A stretch of DNA of 64,000 nt from Salana multivorans (GTDB lineage Bacteria > Actinomycetota > Actinomycetes > Actinomycetales > Beutenbergiaceae), in the NCBI RefSeq assembly GCF_003751805.1, contig NZ_RKHQ01000001.1, positions 744,001 to 808,000 of the forward strand. Reading direction: 5' to 3'. Of the stretch, positions 45,797 to 54,879 are shown piece by piece. Under the pieces are notes generated by a model. The model saw only the letters and a list, made by a program, of their open reading frames with translations. It made no database searches and had not been told where the DNA came from. The stretch's first letter is position 1. Each line of letters opens with the position of its first letter. The translations under genes and the position numbers were made by a program.

Positions 45797-47503
45797 ATGA
45801 GCGAGCGACCGACGGTCCACCCGGCGCCCGCCTGGGGGTTCAAGGCCGACGCCGAGTACCTCGCGGGCAACGAGCTGCTGCCCGTCCGCACGCTGCCCGA
45901 CGGGCTGGTCGAGGTGTGCGCCGTGCCGCTGCGCCGACCGCGGCTCGCGCTCGGGGACGTCCTGCGCCCGGTCGAGAACGGCTACGAGGTGTGGTCGCGC
46001 TCCGGGCACGGGACGGTCCTGGTCTGGCTCGGCAGCTCCTACCTCCCGCGCACCGAGCTCGTCGAGGAGCTCGTCGGGCTCGGGGCGGTCGTCGAGCGCG
46101 AGGGGGAGAACCTGCTCGCGCTCGACGTCGCGCCGTCCGTCGCCGCCGGTGTCATGGGCCGCCTGGCCGAGCTGGCGGAGGACGGGCTGCTCGAGCTGGA
46201 CACCCGGCAGCCGCCCGTCGTCGCCCCGGACCCCGCCGACGCGGCCGCGCTCGGCGCCGGCATCCGCGCGCTGGCCGATGCCCACGCCGAGGAGCTGGGC
46301 GAGGGGCACGAGCGCGTCGTCGTCCAGGTGGGGCGCGGCGAGCTCGCCCTCGCGCTGGAGAACCTGCTGCCGACCCTGGTCGAGCGCAGCATCCCCCTCA
46401 GCACCGACGAGCACGCCCGCACGATGGACCTGTGGGGCCGGGCGGGGCTGCCGACCGACCTCATGGCGTCCTACGGCATCCGCGTCGACACGGCCCCGCC
46501 GGGCTGGCCGGCGAGCGTGCTCGCCTACCTCACGACGACGCTCGCCGACGCGACCGACCCGGTCGTCCAGTGGCCGGGCCTCGGGCGGCTCCCGCTCGAC
46601 GTCGCCCGAACGGTGTCGGACTCGCAGAGCTTCACGATCGGCGCGCCGCGCGGCACCCGCCTGCTCGTCGTCGGGCCGGCCCGCGTCGAGAGCGTCGGCC
46701 CGTACCTCGTGCTCACCGGCTTCAGCTACGCCGAGGCCACCTATGAGGAGCTGCCGCTGCACCGTCGCGGTCGGGTCGTGACGACCGGGCCGCTCGTGCT
46801 CGCGCCGGCGGCCGAGCCCGACTACCGCGAGGGCGGGTCCGCGAGCGCGACGGCCAAGCTGTCCGAGCGCACCCAGCGGCTGCACGACCTCCTCGCGGCG
46901 CCCGGGGGCGTGCGCCGCCTCACGGTCCGCCGCCGGTGGCACGAGCTGTTCCTCGGCGTGCTGCTCGGCATCGCGATGCTGGCGATCGGCCTCGGGACCA
47001 TCGAGGAGTACCCGCCGTTCGCCACCACCGTCCTGCTCGTCGGCGGGCTCGCGGCGATGATCGTCCCCGGCGCCGTCAACCGGTTCCGCCGCGCCAGCGC
47101 CGGTCGCCGGTTCGCGAGCGACGGCTGGCTCGCCTCGCCGACCGGGCTCGACGTCGCCGACCAGCAGCAGCCGTCGTCGGGGGCGATCGCCATCCTGCTG
47201 CCCGAGGACATGCCGCGCGACCAGCGGCAGACGGTCGCGGACGCGATCAACGCCGTCGCCGCCCGTCCCGACACGGTCGCCGCGACGGTCCGGACGGTGC
47301 AGTGGTACGTGACGCGGGGCATCTCGGCCCGCACGTTCGACGCGTCGCTGCCGTCCCGCGTCGTGCTCACGTGCCTGCGCAAGCACCACCTCGGCGTCCG
47401 CGCGTACGCGATCGTGCCGCGGCGCCGCGGCAGCGTCGTCGACGTCCTCGCGGTCCGCGAGGGCGCCCTGCGCGCAGTCGGGTTCTCGGCACCCGAGTCC
47501 TAG
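45797..47503 (+). CDS. DUF4265-like protein with a central membrane anchor
   Basis: 568 residues. Residues 1-120 resemble DUF4265 (AWGFKADAEYLAGNELLPVRTLPDGLVEVCAVPL; GDVLRPVENGYEVWSRSGHGTVLVWL). A middle domain (about 150-350) contains LDVARTVSDSQSFTIGAPRGTRLLVVGP. Two membrane helices follow (LFLGVLLGIAMLAIGLG and FATTVLLVGGLAAMIVPGAV), then a soluble C-terminal domain with a VRTVQWYVTRG segment. I do not know its function. The ATG at 45797 is 8 nt after TAGGGT (45783-45788), near the leaderless pattern; a GTG at 45770 is an alternative. Divergent from ftsH, convergent with hpt. Confidence 0.75.
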   Translation: MSERPTVHPAPAWGFKADAEYLAGNELLPVRTLPDGLVEVCAVPLRRPRLALGDVLRPVENGYEVWSRSGHGTVLVWLGSSYLPRTELVEELVGLGAVVEREGENLLALDVAPSVAAGVMGRLAELAEDGLLELDTRQPPVVAPDPADAAALGAGIRALADAHAEELGEGHERVVVQVGRGELALALENLLPTLVERSIPLSTDEHARTMDLWGRAGLPTDLMASYGIRVDTAPPGWPASVLAYLTTTLADATDPVVQWPGLGRLPLDVARTVSDSQSFTIGAPRGTRLLVVGPARVESVGPYLVLTGFSYAEATYEELPLHRRGRVVTTGPLVLAPAAEPDYREGGSASATAKLSERTQRLHDLLAAPGGVRRLTVRRRWHELFLGVLLGIAMLAIGLGTIEEYPPFATTVLLVGGLAAMIVPGAVNRFRRASAGRRFASDGWLASPTGLDVADQQQPSSGAIAILLPEDMPRDQRQTVADAINAVAARPDTVAATVRTVQWYVTRGISARTFDASLPSRVVLTCLRKHHLGVRAYAIVPRRRGSVVDVLAVREGALRAVGFSAPES

Positions 47504-47548
47504 GGCGGGCCGCCCCGGGAGAGCCGGACGCCGCGGGGGCGACCGGCG

Positions 47549-48154
47549 TCAGCCGCCGTAGACGTGCGGCGCGAGGACGGCGACGTACGGGAGCTGCCGG
47601 TACCGCTCGGCGTAGTCGAGGCCGTAGCCGACGACGAACTCGTTCGGGATGTCGAAGCCGAGGTACTTCACGTCGACCTCGACCTTGACGGCCTCCGGCT
47701 TGCGCAGGAGCGTGGCGATCTCGATGCTCGCCGGACCGCGCGAGTAGAGGTTGTCGACCAGCCAGGACAGCGTGAGGCCGCTGTCGATGATGTCCTCGAC
47801 GATGAGGACGTGCCGGTCCGTGATGTCGGCGTCGAGGTCCTTGAGGATCCGCACGACGCCGGAGGACTGCGTGCTCGCACCGTAGGAGGACACGGCCATC
47901 CAGTCCATCGACACGTCGAGCGTCAGCCGGCGCATGAGGTCGGACATGACGAACGCCGCGCCCTTGAGCACGCCGACGAGCAGCAGCTCCTTCCCGGCGT
48001 AGTCCTCGTCGATCCGCGCGGCCAGCTCACCGAGGCGGCTGCGGATCTCCTCCTCGCTCACCACGACGCGGACGAGGTCGCCGCCCACCTCGGGGTGACG
48101 CCAGGCGGCGGGGGACGTGGCTGACATGTCACTGGCCTGCGGCTCGTTGGTCAC
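47549..48154 (-). CDS. hpt: Hypoxanthine phosphoribosyltransferase
   Basis: 201 residues. Type I PRTase motifs: [21 protein letters not shown] (PP loop), [16 protein letters not shown] (flexible loop), and the PRPP-binding [18 protein letters not shown]-terminal [21 protein letters not shown]. Salvages hypoxanthine and guanine to IMP and GMP. The GTG at 48154 overlaps the tilS end by 26 nt and lies 6 nt after CACGCT; the ATG at 48127, 1 nt after the tilS stop, is an equally possible start. The tilS-hpt order is the usual actinobacterial one. Confidence 0.95.
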   Translation of the reverse strand: MTNEPQASDMSATSPAAWRHPEVGGDLVRVVVSEEEIRSRLGELAARIDEDYAGKELLLVGVLKGAAFVMSDLMRRLTLDVSMDWMAVSSYGASTQSSGVVRILKDLDADITDRHVLIVEDIIDSGLTLSWLVDNLYSRGPASIEIATLLRKPEAVKVEVDVKYLGFDIPNEFVVGYGLDYAERYRQLPYVAVLAPHVYGG

Positions 48155-49283
48155 GCCCCAAGCGTGTCACAGGAGCCTGGCGCGGCACGACCCGCAGACG
48201 CGCGCCCTCGCCGGCGCCCGTGACCCGCTGGACGCGCAGGTCGCCCGGGACGTCGACGCCGCGCTGGCCGCGCCAGGCGGTCACGAGCCCGTCGACGCCG
48301 CCGACGTGCGCGAGCCCGAGGGCGCCGGCCGGCGCGCCCGCCGCCACGAGCCACGAGCGCAGCGCCCGCAGGCGCAGCGGGGCGGGGGCCGCCGCGAGGG
48401 CGGCGACGTCGAGGTCGTCGGCATCGAGGCCGCCGGGGCCACCCGACCCGGCGGGTGCTCCGGTTGGTGCTCGCCGGTGAGCGCCGGCGCGGGCGCTCGC
48501 GCGCGCACCGGCGAGGACGTCGGCGGCGAGCGCGTCCAGCAGGTCGGCGTCCCGCGCGAGCAGGTCGGCGGTGCGGGCCAGCGCCGGCACCGGGTCGGCG
48601 CCGAGGGCGTCGGCGAGCGCGGGCAGCACGCGGTGGCGGACGGCGGCCCGCGGCGGGTCCCCGCCGTCGGCGCGGCGCAGCGGACCGTCGGCGGCGTTGG
48701 TCGGGTCGTCCCACCACGCGATCCCCTGGGCGACGCAGGCCCGCCGCAGCTCGGCGCGCCGCAGCCCGAGCAGCGGACGGACGAGGACGCCGCGGGCGGC
48801 GGGCATGCCGGCCAGCGAGCGCGCACCGCTGCCCCGCGCGAGGCGCAGCAGCACGGTCTCGGCCTGGTCGTCGGCGGTGTGGGCGAGCAGCACGTGGACC
48901 GGCCGGCCCGGCGTCGCCAGCTCCGCCGCGACCGCCTCGATGGCCGCGTACCGGGCGGAGCGGGCCGCGCCCTCGGGTCCGCCGGCGACCTCGACGGCCA
49001 CGCGCCGCACGACCACCGGGTCGAGGCCGAGGGCCCGGCAGCGCGCCGCCGCCTCCTGCGCGACGCCGGCCGAGCCGTCCTGGAGGCCGTGGTCGACGAC
49101 GACCGCGCCGGCCGGGGTCCCGCCGTCCCGCGTCTCGAAGGCGAGCGCGGCGGCCAGCGCGAGCGAGTCCGGGCCGCCCGAGCAGGCGACGAGCGCGAGA
49201 CCGTCGCGGTGGGCGGGGGCGGCGTCGAGCCAGGCGCGGACGGCCGAGCGCGTGCGGGCGACGTCGGGGTCGAGGCGGGGCAT
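48129..49283 (-). CDS. tilS: tRNA(Ile)-lysidine synthetase
   Basis: 384 residues. N-type PP-loop ATP pyrophosphatase motif ACSGGPDS (residues 33-40), followed by [33 protein letters not shown] and [16 protein letters not shown]. Makes lysidine at C34 of tRNA-Ile(CAU). The C-terminal region (from about residue 230) is Ala-rich with a Gly-rich segment ([18 protein letters not shown]) and lacks a clear second TilS domain, which is common in actinobacteria. The ATG at 49283 follows the protease stop by 8 nt. Confidence 0.93.
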   Translation of the reverse strand: MPRLDPDVARTRSAVRAWLDAAPAHRDGLALVACSGGPDSLALAAALAFETRDGGTPAGAVVVDHGLQDGSAGVAQEAAARCRALGLDPVVVRRVAVEVAGGPEGAARSARYAAIEAVAAELATPGRPVHVLLAHTADDQAETVLLRLARGSGARSLAGMPAARGVLVRPLLGLRRAELRRACVAQGIAWWDDPTNAADGPLRRADGGDPPRAAVRHRVLPALADALGADPVPALARTADLLARDADLLDALAADVLAGARASARAGAHRRAPTGAPAGSGGPGGLDADDLDVAALAAAPAPLRLRALRSWLVAAGAPAGALGLAHVGGVDGLVTAWRGQRGVDVPGDLRVQRVTGAGEGARLRVVPRQAPVTRLGRDQRAAGQ

Positions 49284-49291
49284 CGCTCGGG

Positions 49292-50392
49292 TCAGTCGGC
49301 CCCGACGACGCGGGCGACCCACGCGGCCGGGTCCGCGATCTCCTCGGGGCGCGGCAGGTGCTCCGGCCGCTCCCAGACGTGGTTGAGCCCCGGGTGGCCC
49401 ACGGCGTCGACCACCCCGCGGACGAACGCGGCGCCGTCGCGGTACTGCGCGAGCTTCGCGTCCATGCCGAGGACGCGGCGCAGGAGCACGGTGGACAGGG
49501 TGCGGTCGTCGCGGCGCTTCTCGAAGCTTGCGCGGATCTGCCGGACGGACGGGATCGCCCGCGGGCCGACGGCGTCCATGACGACGTCCGCGTGCCCCTC
49601 GAGCAGCGACATGATGGCGACGGCGCGCTCCAGCTCGGCCCGCTGCTCCGGCGGCAGGACGGCCTCGAGGAGACCCGGGAGCGAGCCCGGGCGGGTGAGC
49701 GAGCCGAGCACGCGCTGGAGCACGCTCTCCGGCTCGGTCGCGGGCTCGTCGACGCCCGCGGTCCCGGCGTCGACGACGGTCGCCTCGTCCGCGTCCTCGC
49801 CCGGCCGGCCGATCTGCGAGCGCAGCACCGAGGTGAGCGTGCCGCGCAGGTGGTCGGCGAGCCAGGGGGCGGCCGCGAACTGGACCGCGTGGGTCTGCTC
49901 GTGCAGGCAGACCCAGAGGTGGAAGTCCTCGGCGTCGGCGTCCATCTGGCGCTGGATCCCGAGGACGTTCGGGGCCACGAGCAGGAGGCGGCCCGGCGGC
50001 GTGCCGGGTCCGGACGCCGGCGCGTACGGGTCGAACTGGCCGAGGATGCGCGTGCTCAGCAGGGCGAGCGCCCAGCCGAGCTGCTCGCCGGCCACCCGGG
50101 CTGCGCCGGGGATCCGCGGCTCGGGCAGGTCGTCACCGGCCATCGCGCGGAACGTGCCGGTCGCGGCCTCGGCCCAGCGGGGGCGGTCGACGACGAGGAC
50201 GGTGCCGTCGGCGGCCGTCGCGGCGGCGTCGTCCAGACCGGTCACCTCGGCGACGTAGGAGGGGGCGTCGACGGCGGCGGACCGCAGCGACGCGACGAGC
50301 GCGCGCAGCCCCGTCGCATCCACCGGTGGGCCGGCCTTGGCCAGGCCGCCGGCGCGACGAACGGCGAGGTCCCAGTCGACGGCGTCCTTCAT
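49292..50392 (-). CDS. Zinc-dependent metalloprotease (DUF2342 family)
   Basis: 366 residues. The motif [10 protein letters not shown] is a HExxH zinc-binding helix, with [14 protein letters not shown] supplying the downstream Glu/His typical of this family, which in actinobacteria sits between dacB and tilS. The middle carries an acidic, variable insert ([25 protein letters not shown] split at its Ala/Asp repeats). No signal peptide, so probably cytoplasmic. The ATG at 50392 is 6 nt after a TAGGCT -10 box. Substrate unknown. Confidence 0.87.
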   Translation of the reverse strand: MKDAVDWDLAVRRAGGLAKAGPPVDATGLRALVASLRSAAVDAPSYVAEVTGLDDAAATAADGTVLVVDRPRWAEAATGTFRAMAGDDLPEPRIPGAARVAGEQLGWALALLSTRILGQFDPYAPASGPGTPPGRLLLVAPNVLGIQRQMDADAEDFHLWVCLHEQTHAVQFAAAPWLADHLRGTLTSVLRSQIGRPGEDADEATVVDAGTAGVDEPATEPESVLQRVLGSLTRPGSLPGLLEAVLPPEQRAELERAVAIMSLLEGHADVVMDAVGPRAIPSVRQIRASFEKRRDDRTLSTVLLRRVLGMDAKLAQYRDGAAFVRGVVDAVGHPGLNHVWERPEHLPRPEEIADPAAWVARVVGAD

Positions 50393-50398
50393 CGGCCC

Positions 50399-50404
50399 AG
50401 CCTA
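50399..50404 (-). promoter_or_regulatory. -10 box of a leaderless promoter
   Basis: TAGGCT on the minus strand, 6 nt before the ATG of the zinc protease gene, which heads the protease-tilS-hpt unit. Confidence 0.5.
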
Positions 50405-50454
50405 CGACCGACCACCGACACGACCGACCGGCACCCGGCCCCTGCGCCCGGCAG

Positions 50455-51846
50455 CTACCGACAGCCGCAGGCGAGCAGCGAGTTCACCCACTCGTCGATG
50501 CGCAGGCGCGCGCCGTAGGACCCCGCGTATGGGATCCCGTCGGCCATCGCGGCGAACGCGAGCAGCCGGCCGTCGGCGGTCGGGGCGTAGCCGGCGAGCG
50601 AGACGACGCTGACGAGCGTCCCCGTCTTCGCCCGGACGACCCCCGGCTCGAGCCAGCGGTCGGCGAGCGTGCCGTCGAGGCCCGAGACGGGCAGCGCGAC
50701 GGAGAGCCGGCTCAGCGCCGGGTCGGTCGCGGCCCTGCGCAGCACGTCGACGAGGAGCCGCGGCGAGATGCGGTTCTCCGTCGAGAGGCCGGAGGTGTCG
50801 CCGAGCGAGGTGCCGGAGACGTCGATGCCGAGGTTGGCGATCGTGTCGAGGACGGCGGCCGTGGCCCCGGCGAACGATGCCGGCTCGCCCCGCTCGATCG
50901 CGACGAGGCGTCCGAACACCTCGGTGAGCGTGTTGGAGGAGTCGGCGAGCGTGAGGTCGAGCAGCTCCCCGAGCGGAGCCGACTGCACGCTGGCGAGCGT
51001 CGCGGCGTCGTCGGGTGTCGTCCCCTTGACGACGTCGCGGACCTCGATGCCTCGCTCGCGCAGCGCGGCGGCGAACGTGCCGGCCGCGGTGCGCGCTGGG
51101 TTGAGGTCGCGTTGCACCTGCCCCTCGACGCGGCCGATCTCGATGCCGAGCGGCTGGATCGTCGTGACGTGCCCGCCGGAGAAGTCGATCGGCCCCCAGC
51201 CGGGCGCCTGCGCCTCCTCGGCGAACAGCGAGACGTCGTAGGCGAGCGTCACCGACGCGATGCCGCGCGTGGTCAGGGCGGCCGCGGTCCGCTCGGCGAG
51301 GTCGCCGAGGCCGGCCCGACCGACGACGGCGTCCGGGTCGCCGGTGCCGGCCGCGAGTGTCATGTCGCCGCCGCCGACCAGGTAGAGCTCGTCGGCTCCG
51401 GCGAGCGCGGCGGACGTCGCCAGCGTGTCGTCGAGGTCGAGCGTCGCGACGGCTGCTGCCCCGGTCAGCACCTTGGTCGTCGAGGCGGGCAGCCGCGGGA
51501 CGCTGCCCTCGGCGTCCGCGAGCACCTCGCCCGTGAGGACGTCGACGACGAGGACGCCCGGCGGCGTCCCGATCTCCGTCGAGGTCAGCAGCGTCTGGAG
51601 CGCCGGGGTGAGGCCGTCGGCGGTCGGGACGGGGGCCGCCGGTTCCCACGCGGGGATGACGGAGGACGTCACGGCCGGCGGCGGGAGGCTCGGCGTCGGG
51701 AACGGGGTGGCCTCCTCCCACGGCGCGGCCGTGGTGAAGGGGCCGGGCACCAGCTCGTGCGCGTTGGCCGCGACGTACCCCGCCCCGAGGGCGCCGACGA
51801 GGACGACGCAGGAGGCGGTCACGACCGCCGTGCGCGCTGCGCCCAT
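50455..51846 (-). CDS. dacB: D-alanyl-D-alanine carboxypeptidase/endopeptidase, PBP4 type
   Basis: 463 residues. An N-terminal signal anchor (TAVVTASCVVLVGALGAGYVAA) leads to a Pro-rich segment and a class C low-molecular-mass PBP: SxxK in LPASTTKVLTG, SxN in LADSSNTLTEVFGR, and KTG in VRAKTGTLVSVVSLAGY. Trims or cleaves peptidoglycan cross-links outside the membrane. The ATG at 51846 is supported by CGAGGAGGACCC. It is divergent from ppa across a 140-bp gap that holds a small dyad ACTGT/ACAGT at 51907-51921. Confidence 0.94.
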   Translation of the reverse strand: MGAARTAVVTASCVVLVGALGAGYVAANAHELVPGPFTTAAPWEEATPFPTPSLPPPAVTSSVIPAWEPAAPVPTADGLTPALQTLLTSTEIGTPPGVLVVDVLTGEVLADAEGSVPRLPASTTKVLTGAAAVATLDLDDTLATSAALAGADELYLVGGGDMTLAAGTGDPDAVVGRAGLGDLAERTAAALTTRGIASVTLAYDVSLFAEEAQAPGWGPIDFSGGHVTTIQPLGIEIGRVEGQVQRDLNPARTAAGTFAAALRERGIEVRDVVKGTTPDDAATLASVQSAPLGELLDLTLADSSNTLTEVFGRLVAIERGEPASFAGATAAVLDTIANLGIDVSGTSLGDTSGLSTENRISPRLLVDVLRRAATDPALSRLSVALPVSGLDGTLADRWLEPGVVRAKTGTLVSVVSLAGYAPTADGRLLAFAAMADGIPYAGSYGARLRIDEWVNSLLACGCR

Positions 51847-51986
51847 GGGTCCTCCTCGGTGTGGTCGCGGTGCCGCCGTTGTGTACCCGGGGGCCGGGTG
51901 CGTCAGACTGTCATCAACAGTAGTCACGCCAGCCTCGGCGCTGCGGCTCCCGGCCGCGGCGGGGCGCGAGCAGATGGGACGCACCG

Positions 51987-52508
51987 GTGAAGTTCGACGT
52001 CACGATCGAGATCCCCAAGGGACAGCGCAACAAGTACGAGGTGGACCACGAGTCCGGTCGCATCCGGCTGGACCGGATGCTCTTCACCGCGACGCGCTAC
52101 CCCGACGACTACGGCTTCATCGAGGGCACGCTCGGCGAGGACGGCGACCCGCTCGACGCCCTCGTGCTGCTGGAGGAGCCGACGTTCCCCGGCTGCCTCA
52201 TCGAGTGCCGCGCGCTCGGCATGTTCCGCATGCGCGACGAGATGGGCGGCGACGACAAGGTGGTCTGCGTGCCGGTCGGCGACCAGCGCGCGTCCTGGCG
52301 CGACGACATCGACGACGTCTCGGAGTTCCACCGCCTCGAGATCCAGCACTTCTTCGAGGTCTACAAGGACCTGGAGCCGGGCAAGTCGGTCGAGGGCGCC
52401 CACTGGGTCGGTCGCGAGGAGGCCGAGGCCGAGATCGTGCGCTCGTTCGAGCGGGCCAAGGCCGCCGGGCTCGAGGGGCACCACGGCTCGAAGGCCCCCG
52501 GCCACTGA
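51987..52508 (+). CDS. ppa: Inorganic pyrophosphatase, family I
   Basis: 173 residues. Family I motifs are complete: [48 protein letters not shown] (metal Asp triad DGDPLD), and [26 protein letters not shown]. Hydrolyses pyrophosphate, driving biosynthesis. The GTG at 51987 is the family start. Highly expressed in most bacteria. It ends 20 bp before a near-perfect 19-bp hairpin terminator. Confidence 0.97.
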   Translation: MKFDVTIEIPKGQRNKYEVDHESGRIRLDRMLFTATRYPDDYGFIEGTLGEDGDPLDALVLLEEPTFPGCLIECRALGMFRMRDEMGGDDKVVCVPVGDQRASWRDDIDDVSEFHRLEIQHFFEVYKDLEPGKSVEGAHWVGREEAEAEIVRSFERAKAAGLEGHHGSKAPGH

Positions 52509-52528
52509 GCAACCCTCCCGGACGAGGA

Positions 52529-52571
52529 ACGGCCCCGGACGCGACGATCGAGTCGTCGCGTCCGGGGCCGT
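52529..52571. terminator. Strong bidirectional terminator after ppa
   Basis: Perfect 19-bp stem (52529-52547 with 52553-52571), 5-nt loop TCGAG, between convergent ppa and the next gene. Confidence 0.8.
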
Positions 52572-52594
52572 CTCGCTGTCGGCCGGCCGGCCGG

Positions 52595-53032
52595 TCAGCC
52601 GGCGTGCTTCTGCAGCAGCGCCCCGAGCCGCGGCAGCGCGCCCACCATGATCTTGGCGGCCTGCGGCTTGAACTTGTCGTACATCGCCCGGGCCTGGCCA
52701 CCGGACGGGGCCGCCGCGTCGACGGCCGTCATGATCGCCTTCTCGGCCTCGGCCTGGTTCGCGACGAGGAACGCCCCGAAGTCGCCACCGCCGCCGGCCT
52801 GGAACCGCTCCCACAGGGGCTGGAGCGCGTCGCCGAGCGTGCCGACGTAGCCGCTCGCCACCCGGGAGACGATGTCGGGGTTCTTCTTCTTCGCGGCGGC
52901 GAAGGCCGTCTTGATGGCGATCCCGGTGAGGCCACCGAGCCCGGAGATCTCGGAGTCGATGAGCGTCGCGAGGTCGGCGACGACGGCGGGCTTGGTCTCG
53001 GGCGCGGTCAGCGCCTCACGCAGCGTGGTCAT
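52595..53032 (-). CDS. Conserved small protein, DUF6918-like
   Basis: 145 residues, mostly helical (MTTLREALTAPETKPAVVADLATLIDSEI; GIAIKTAFAAAKKKNPDIVSRVASGYVGTLGDALQPLWERF). No signal peptide, no membrane helix. It resembles the DUF6918 family as I recall it from Micrococcales; function unknown. The ATG at 53032 lies 6 nt after TAGCCT (53039-53044), the leaderless pattern, with GGGGG in the gap. Convergent with ppa across the 52529 terminator. Confidence 0.75.
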   Translation of the reverse strand: MTTLREALTAPETKPAVVADLATLIDSEISGLGGLTGIAIKTAFAAAKKKNPDIVSRVASGYVGTLGDALQPLWERFQAGGGGDFGAFLVANQAEAEKAIMTAVDAAAPSGGQARAMYDKFKPQAAKIMVGALPRLGALLQKHAG

Positions 53033-53038
53033 TCCCCC

Positions 53039-53044
53039 AGGCTA
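53039..53044 (-). promoter_or_regulatory. -10 box of a leaderless promoter
   Basis: TAGCCT on the minus strand, 6 nt before the ATG at 53032. Confidence 0.45.
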
Positions 53045-53119
53045 AGCGAGCGCGACCCGGAGCGACGTGCGCTCCTCCGGCGCCCCACCGCCCGCCCCCG
53101 AGGGCGCCGCCGGTGAGGG

Positions 53120-54544
53120 CTAGAGGACGCGGCCGTAGCCGATGATGTTGGTGTTCCAGATCTTCACGTGCTCGACGGTCTTGCCGGGGCTCGGCGCGTG
53201 CACGCGCATCCCGCTGCCCGTGTAGATCGCGACGTGGTAGATCCCGCTCGCCGAGCCGTTGCTCGAGTAGAAGATGAGGTCGCCCGGCTGCAGGTCGGCC
53301 TCGCTCACGCGCGTGGTCGCCCACCACTGGTCGCGCGAGGTGCGCGGGATCGAGACGCCGAGCTGCTTGAGCGACCACTGGACGAGCCCGGAGCAGTCGT
53401 AGCTGTTCGGACCGGCCGCACCGAGCACGTACGGCTTGCCGACCTGCGACAGCGCCATGTCGACGAACGCCTGGCCGGTCCGGCTGGGCGCGGGGGGCGC
53501 GGGCGGCGGCGTCGGCTTGGGGGCCGGCGGCTGGGTCTGCGTCGGCGTGGGGGTCGGCTGGGGCGCCGCGGTCTTCGTCGGCTGCGGCGCGGGCGCCGGG
53601 TCCGAGGTGGGGGCCGGGGCCGGGTTCGAGCCACCCGAGCTGCTGCCGCCGCCCTCCGACGTCGTTCCACCGTCGTTGCCGGAGCCGGAGCCGTTCGAGC
53701 TCCCGCCGGTCGAGCCCTGGGCGCTGCCGGCGCGCGACGCCTCGTCCTGGCGCGCCTGCTCCTGCGCTGCGGCCTCGGCCTGGCGGCGCTGCTCGAGCAG
53801 GCCCTCCTGGTAGCGACGCTCGACGTCGACGCTGTGCTGGCGCAGCGCCGCGAGCTCGACCACGGCGCTCGACATGAGCGAGTCCAGCGCGGACTGGGCG
53901 TCGAGCGCCTCGGCGACCGCCGCGTCGGCGGCCGTCGCCGCCTCGTCGGCCCGGGCGAGGCGCTGGTCGAGCACGGTCTTCGTGCGGTCGGCCTCGGCCG
54001 ACGCGCGGTCCGCGCGCCGCTGGGCGGCGTCGGAGTCGGCGACCACGTCGTCGACCTGGACGGAGGCGATCTCATAGGCGGCGGTGCGCCGCAGCACGTC
54101 CTCGAAGCCGTCCGCGCCGACCCACACCTGGGTCGCGGCGAGCGAGCCGCCGGAGTGGTACATGTCCAGCGCCATCGCGGCGAAGTCGTCCAGCGCCGCC
54201 TCGAGCTCGGCGTCGGCCTCGGCCTTCTCCGACGCGGCCGCGTCGTAGTCCGCCTGCGCGGCGTCCGCCTCGACCTGGGCCGTGTTGTAGGCCTCGGCCG
54301 CGATCGACGCCTCCATCTCGGCCGCCGCGACGCGGGCGTCCGCGTCCGCGAGCTGACCCTCGATCGCCGCGACGCGACCCTCCTGGGAGGAGACCGCGGC
54401 GCTCGCCGCGTCACGCTCCGACTGCGACGGCATCCCCGGGACGGCCACCGCGCTCATGGCGAGGGGGGCGACGAGCGCCCCCGTCGCGATGACGACTCCG
54501 GTGAGCCGGAGCGCGCGGCGGCGCGGGCTGGCTGGCTGTGCCAT
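53120..54544 (-). CDS. NlpC/P60 peptidoglycan hydrolase with coiled coil
   Basis: 474 residues, secreted. Signal peptide (RRRALRLTGVVIATGALVAPLAMSAVAVPG compressed: residues 8-37), a long coiled coil (about 40-250, RVAAIEGQLADADARVAAAEME onward), a low-complexity Gly/Ser then Pro/Thr linker (about 265-350), and a C-terminal NlpC/P60 domain with YDCSGLVQWSLKQLG (catalytic Cys), GIYHVAIYTG (His) and a further polar residue near PSPGKTVEHV. Resembles RipA/P60-type endopeptidases that split cross-bridges during division, where the coiled coil regulates activity. The ATG at 54544 begins MAQPASPRRR; the Shine-Dalgarno sequence is weak. Confidence 0.91.
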   Translation of the reverse strand: MAQPASPRRRALRLTGVVIATGALVAPLAMSAVAVPGMPSQSERDAASAAVSSQEGRVAAIEGQLADADARVAAAEMEASIAAEAYNTAQVEADAAQADYDAAASEKAEADAELEAALDDFAAMALDMYHSGGSLAATQVWVGADGFEDVLRRTAAYEIASVQVDDVVADSDAAQRRADRASAEADRTKTVLDQRLARADEAATAADAAVAEALDAQSALDSLMSSAVVELAALRQHSVDVERRYQEGLLEQRRQAEAAAQEQARQDEASRAGSAQGSTGGSSNGSGSGNDGGTTSEGGGSSSGGSNPAPAPTSDPAPAPQPTKTAAPQPTPTPTQTQPPAPKPTPPPAPPAPSRTGQAFVDMALSQVGKPYVLGAAGPNSYDCSGLVQWSLKQLGVSIPRTSRDQWWATTRVSEADLQPGDLIFYSSNGSASGIYHVAIYTGSGMRVHAPSPGKTVEHVKIWNTNIIGYGRVL

Positions 54545-54879
54545 GGATGCTCCCGTCGAGGCTGGTCGCCGCCTCCGGCGGCCGGTCAGGACCGCCGCGA
54601 GCGGCCCATCTGCCTTCGACTCTAGCGTGAAGGTTGAGAGTCGGAAAGCCCGTCTTGTCAACGCGACACGCCCAGTATCACCCGAGGAAAAATTACACGC
54701 GTGTAGTTTTCGGCCTCTCGGAGGCCCTCATCTCAGCCCGCGAGACACCGTCGTCCCACGCGGCCCCCCGACCCCGCCGTCGTCTACCGTCCCGATGAGT
54801 CCCGACGGACGGACGTCCACGGAATCCCCGGCGACACGGTCGACGGGCCCAGGCAACGAGGCAACAGAAGGAACGATCG
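54545..54879. other. 335-bp divergent gap with an AT-rich near-palindrome
   Basis: No gene. At 54689-54710 a 22-bp near-perfect palindrome (core ACACGCGTGT, AT-rich wings AAAA/TTTT, one mismatched pair) stands out in otherwise GC-rich DNA, and a GGCCTC-TCG-GAGGCC hairpin follows at 54712-54726. The palindrome is a likely regulator site for nlpC, metY or both. A TTGACA at about 54655-54660 (minus strand) may be a -35 element for the hydrolase gene; no well-spaced -10 was found. Confidence 0.5.
54689..54710. promoter_or_regulatory. Candidate operator palindrome
   Basis: Perfect 12-bp core TACACGCGTGTA with AAAA/TTTT wings; one mismatched pair next to the core (T at 54693, G at 54706). Centre lies about 180 bp before metY and 155 bp before the hydrolase gene. 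Confidence 0.5.

Noticed and set aside
54545-54720. Cyclic di-AMP (ydaO-type) riboswitch upstream of the NlpC/P60 gene
   Set aside because: This class often precedes such genes in actinobacteria, but the conserved core elements are not visible in the leader.
54711-54879. SAM riboswitch upstream of metY
   Set aside because: No SAM-I, SAM-II or SAM-IV core pattern could be matched by eye; only isolated GGCAAC-like fragments appear. A covariance-model search (Infernal/Rfam) would settle it.
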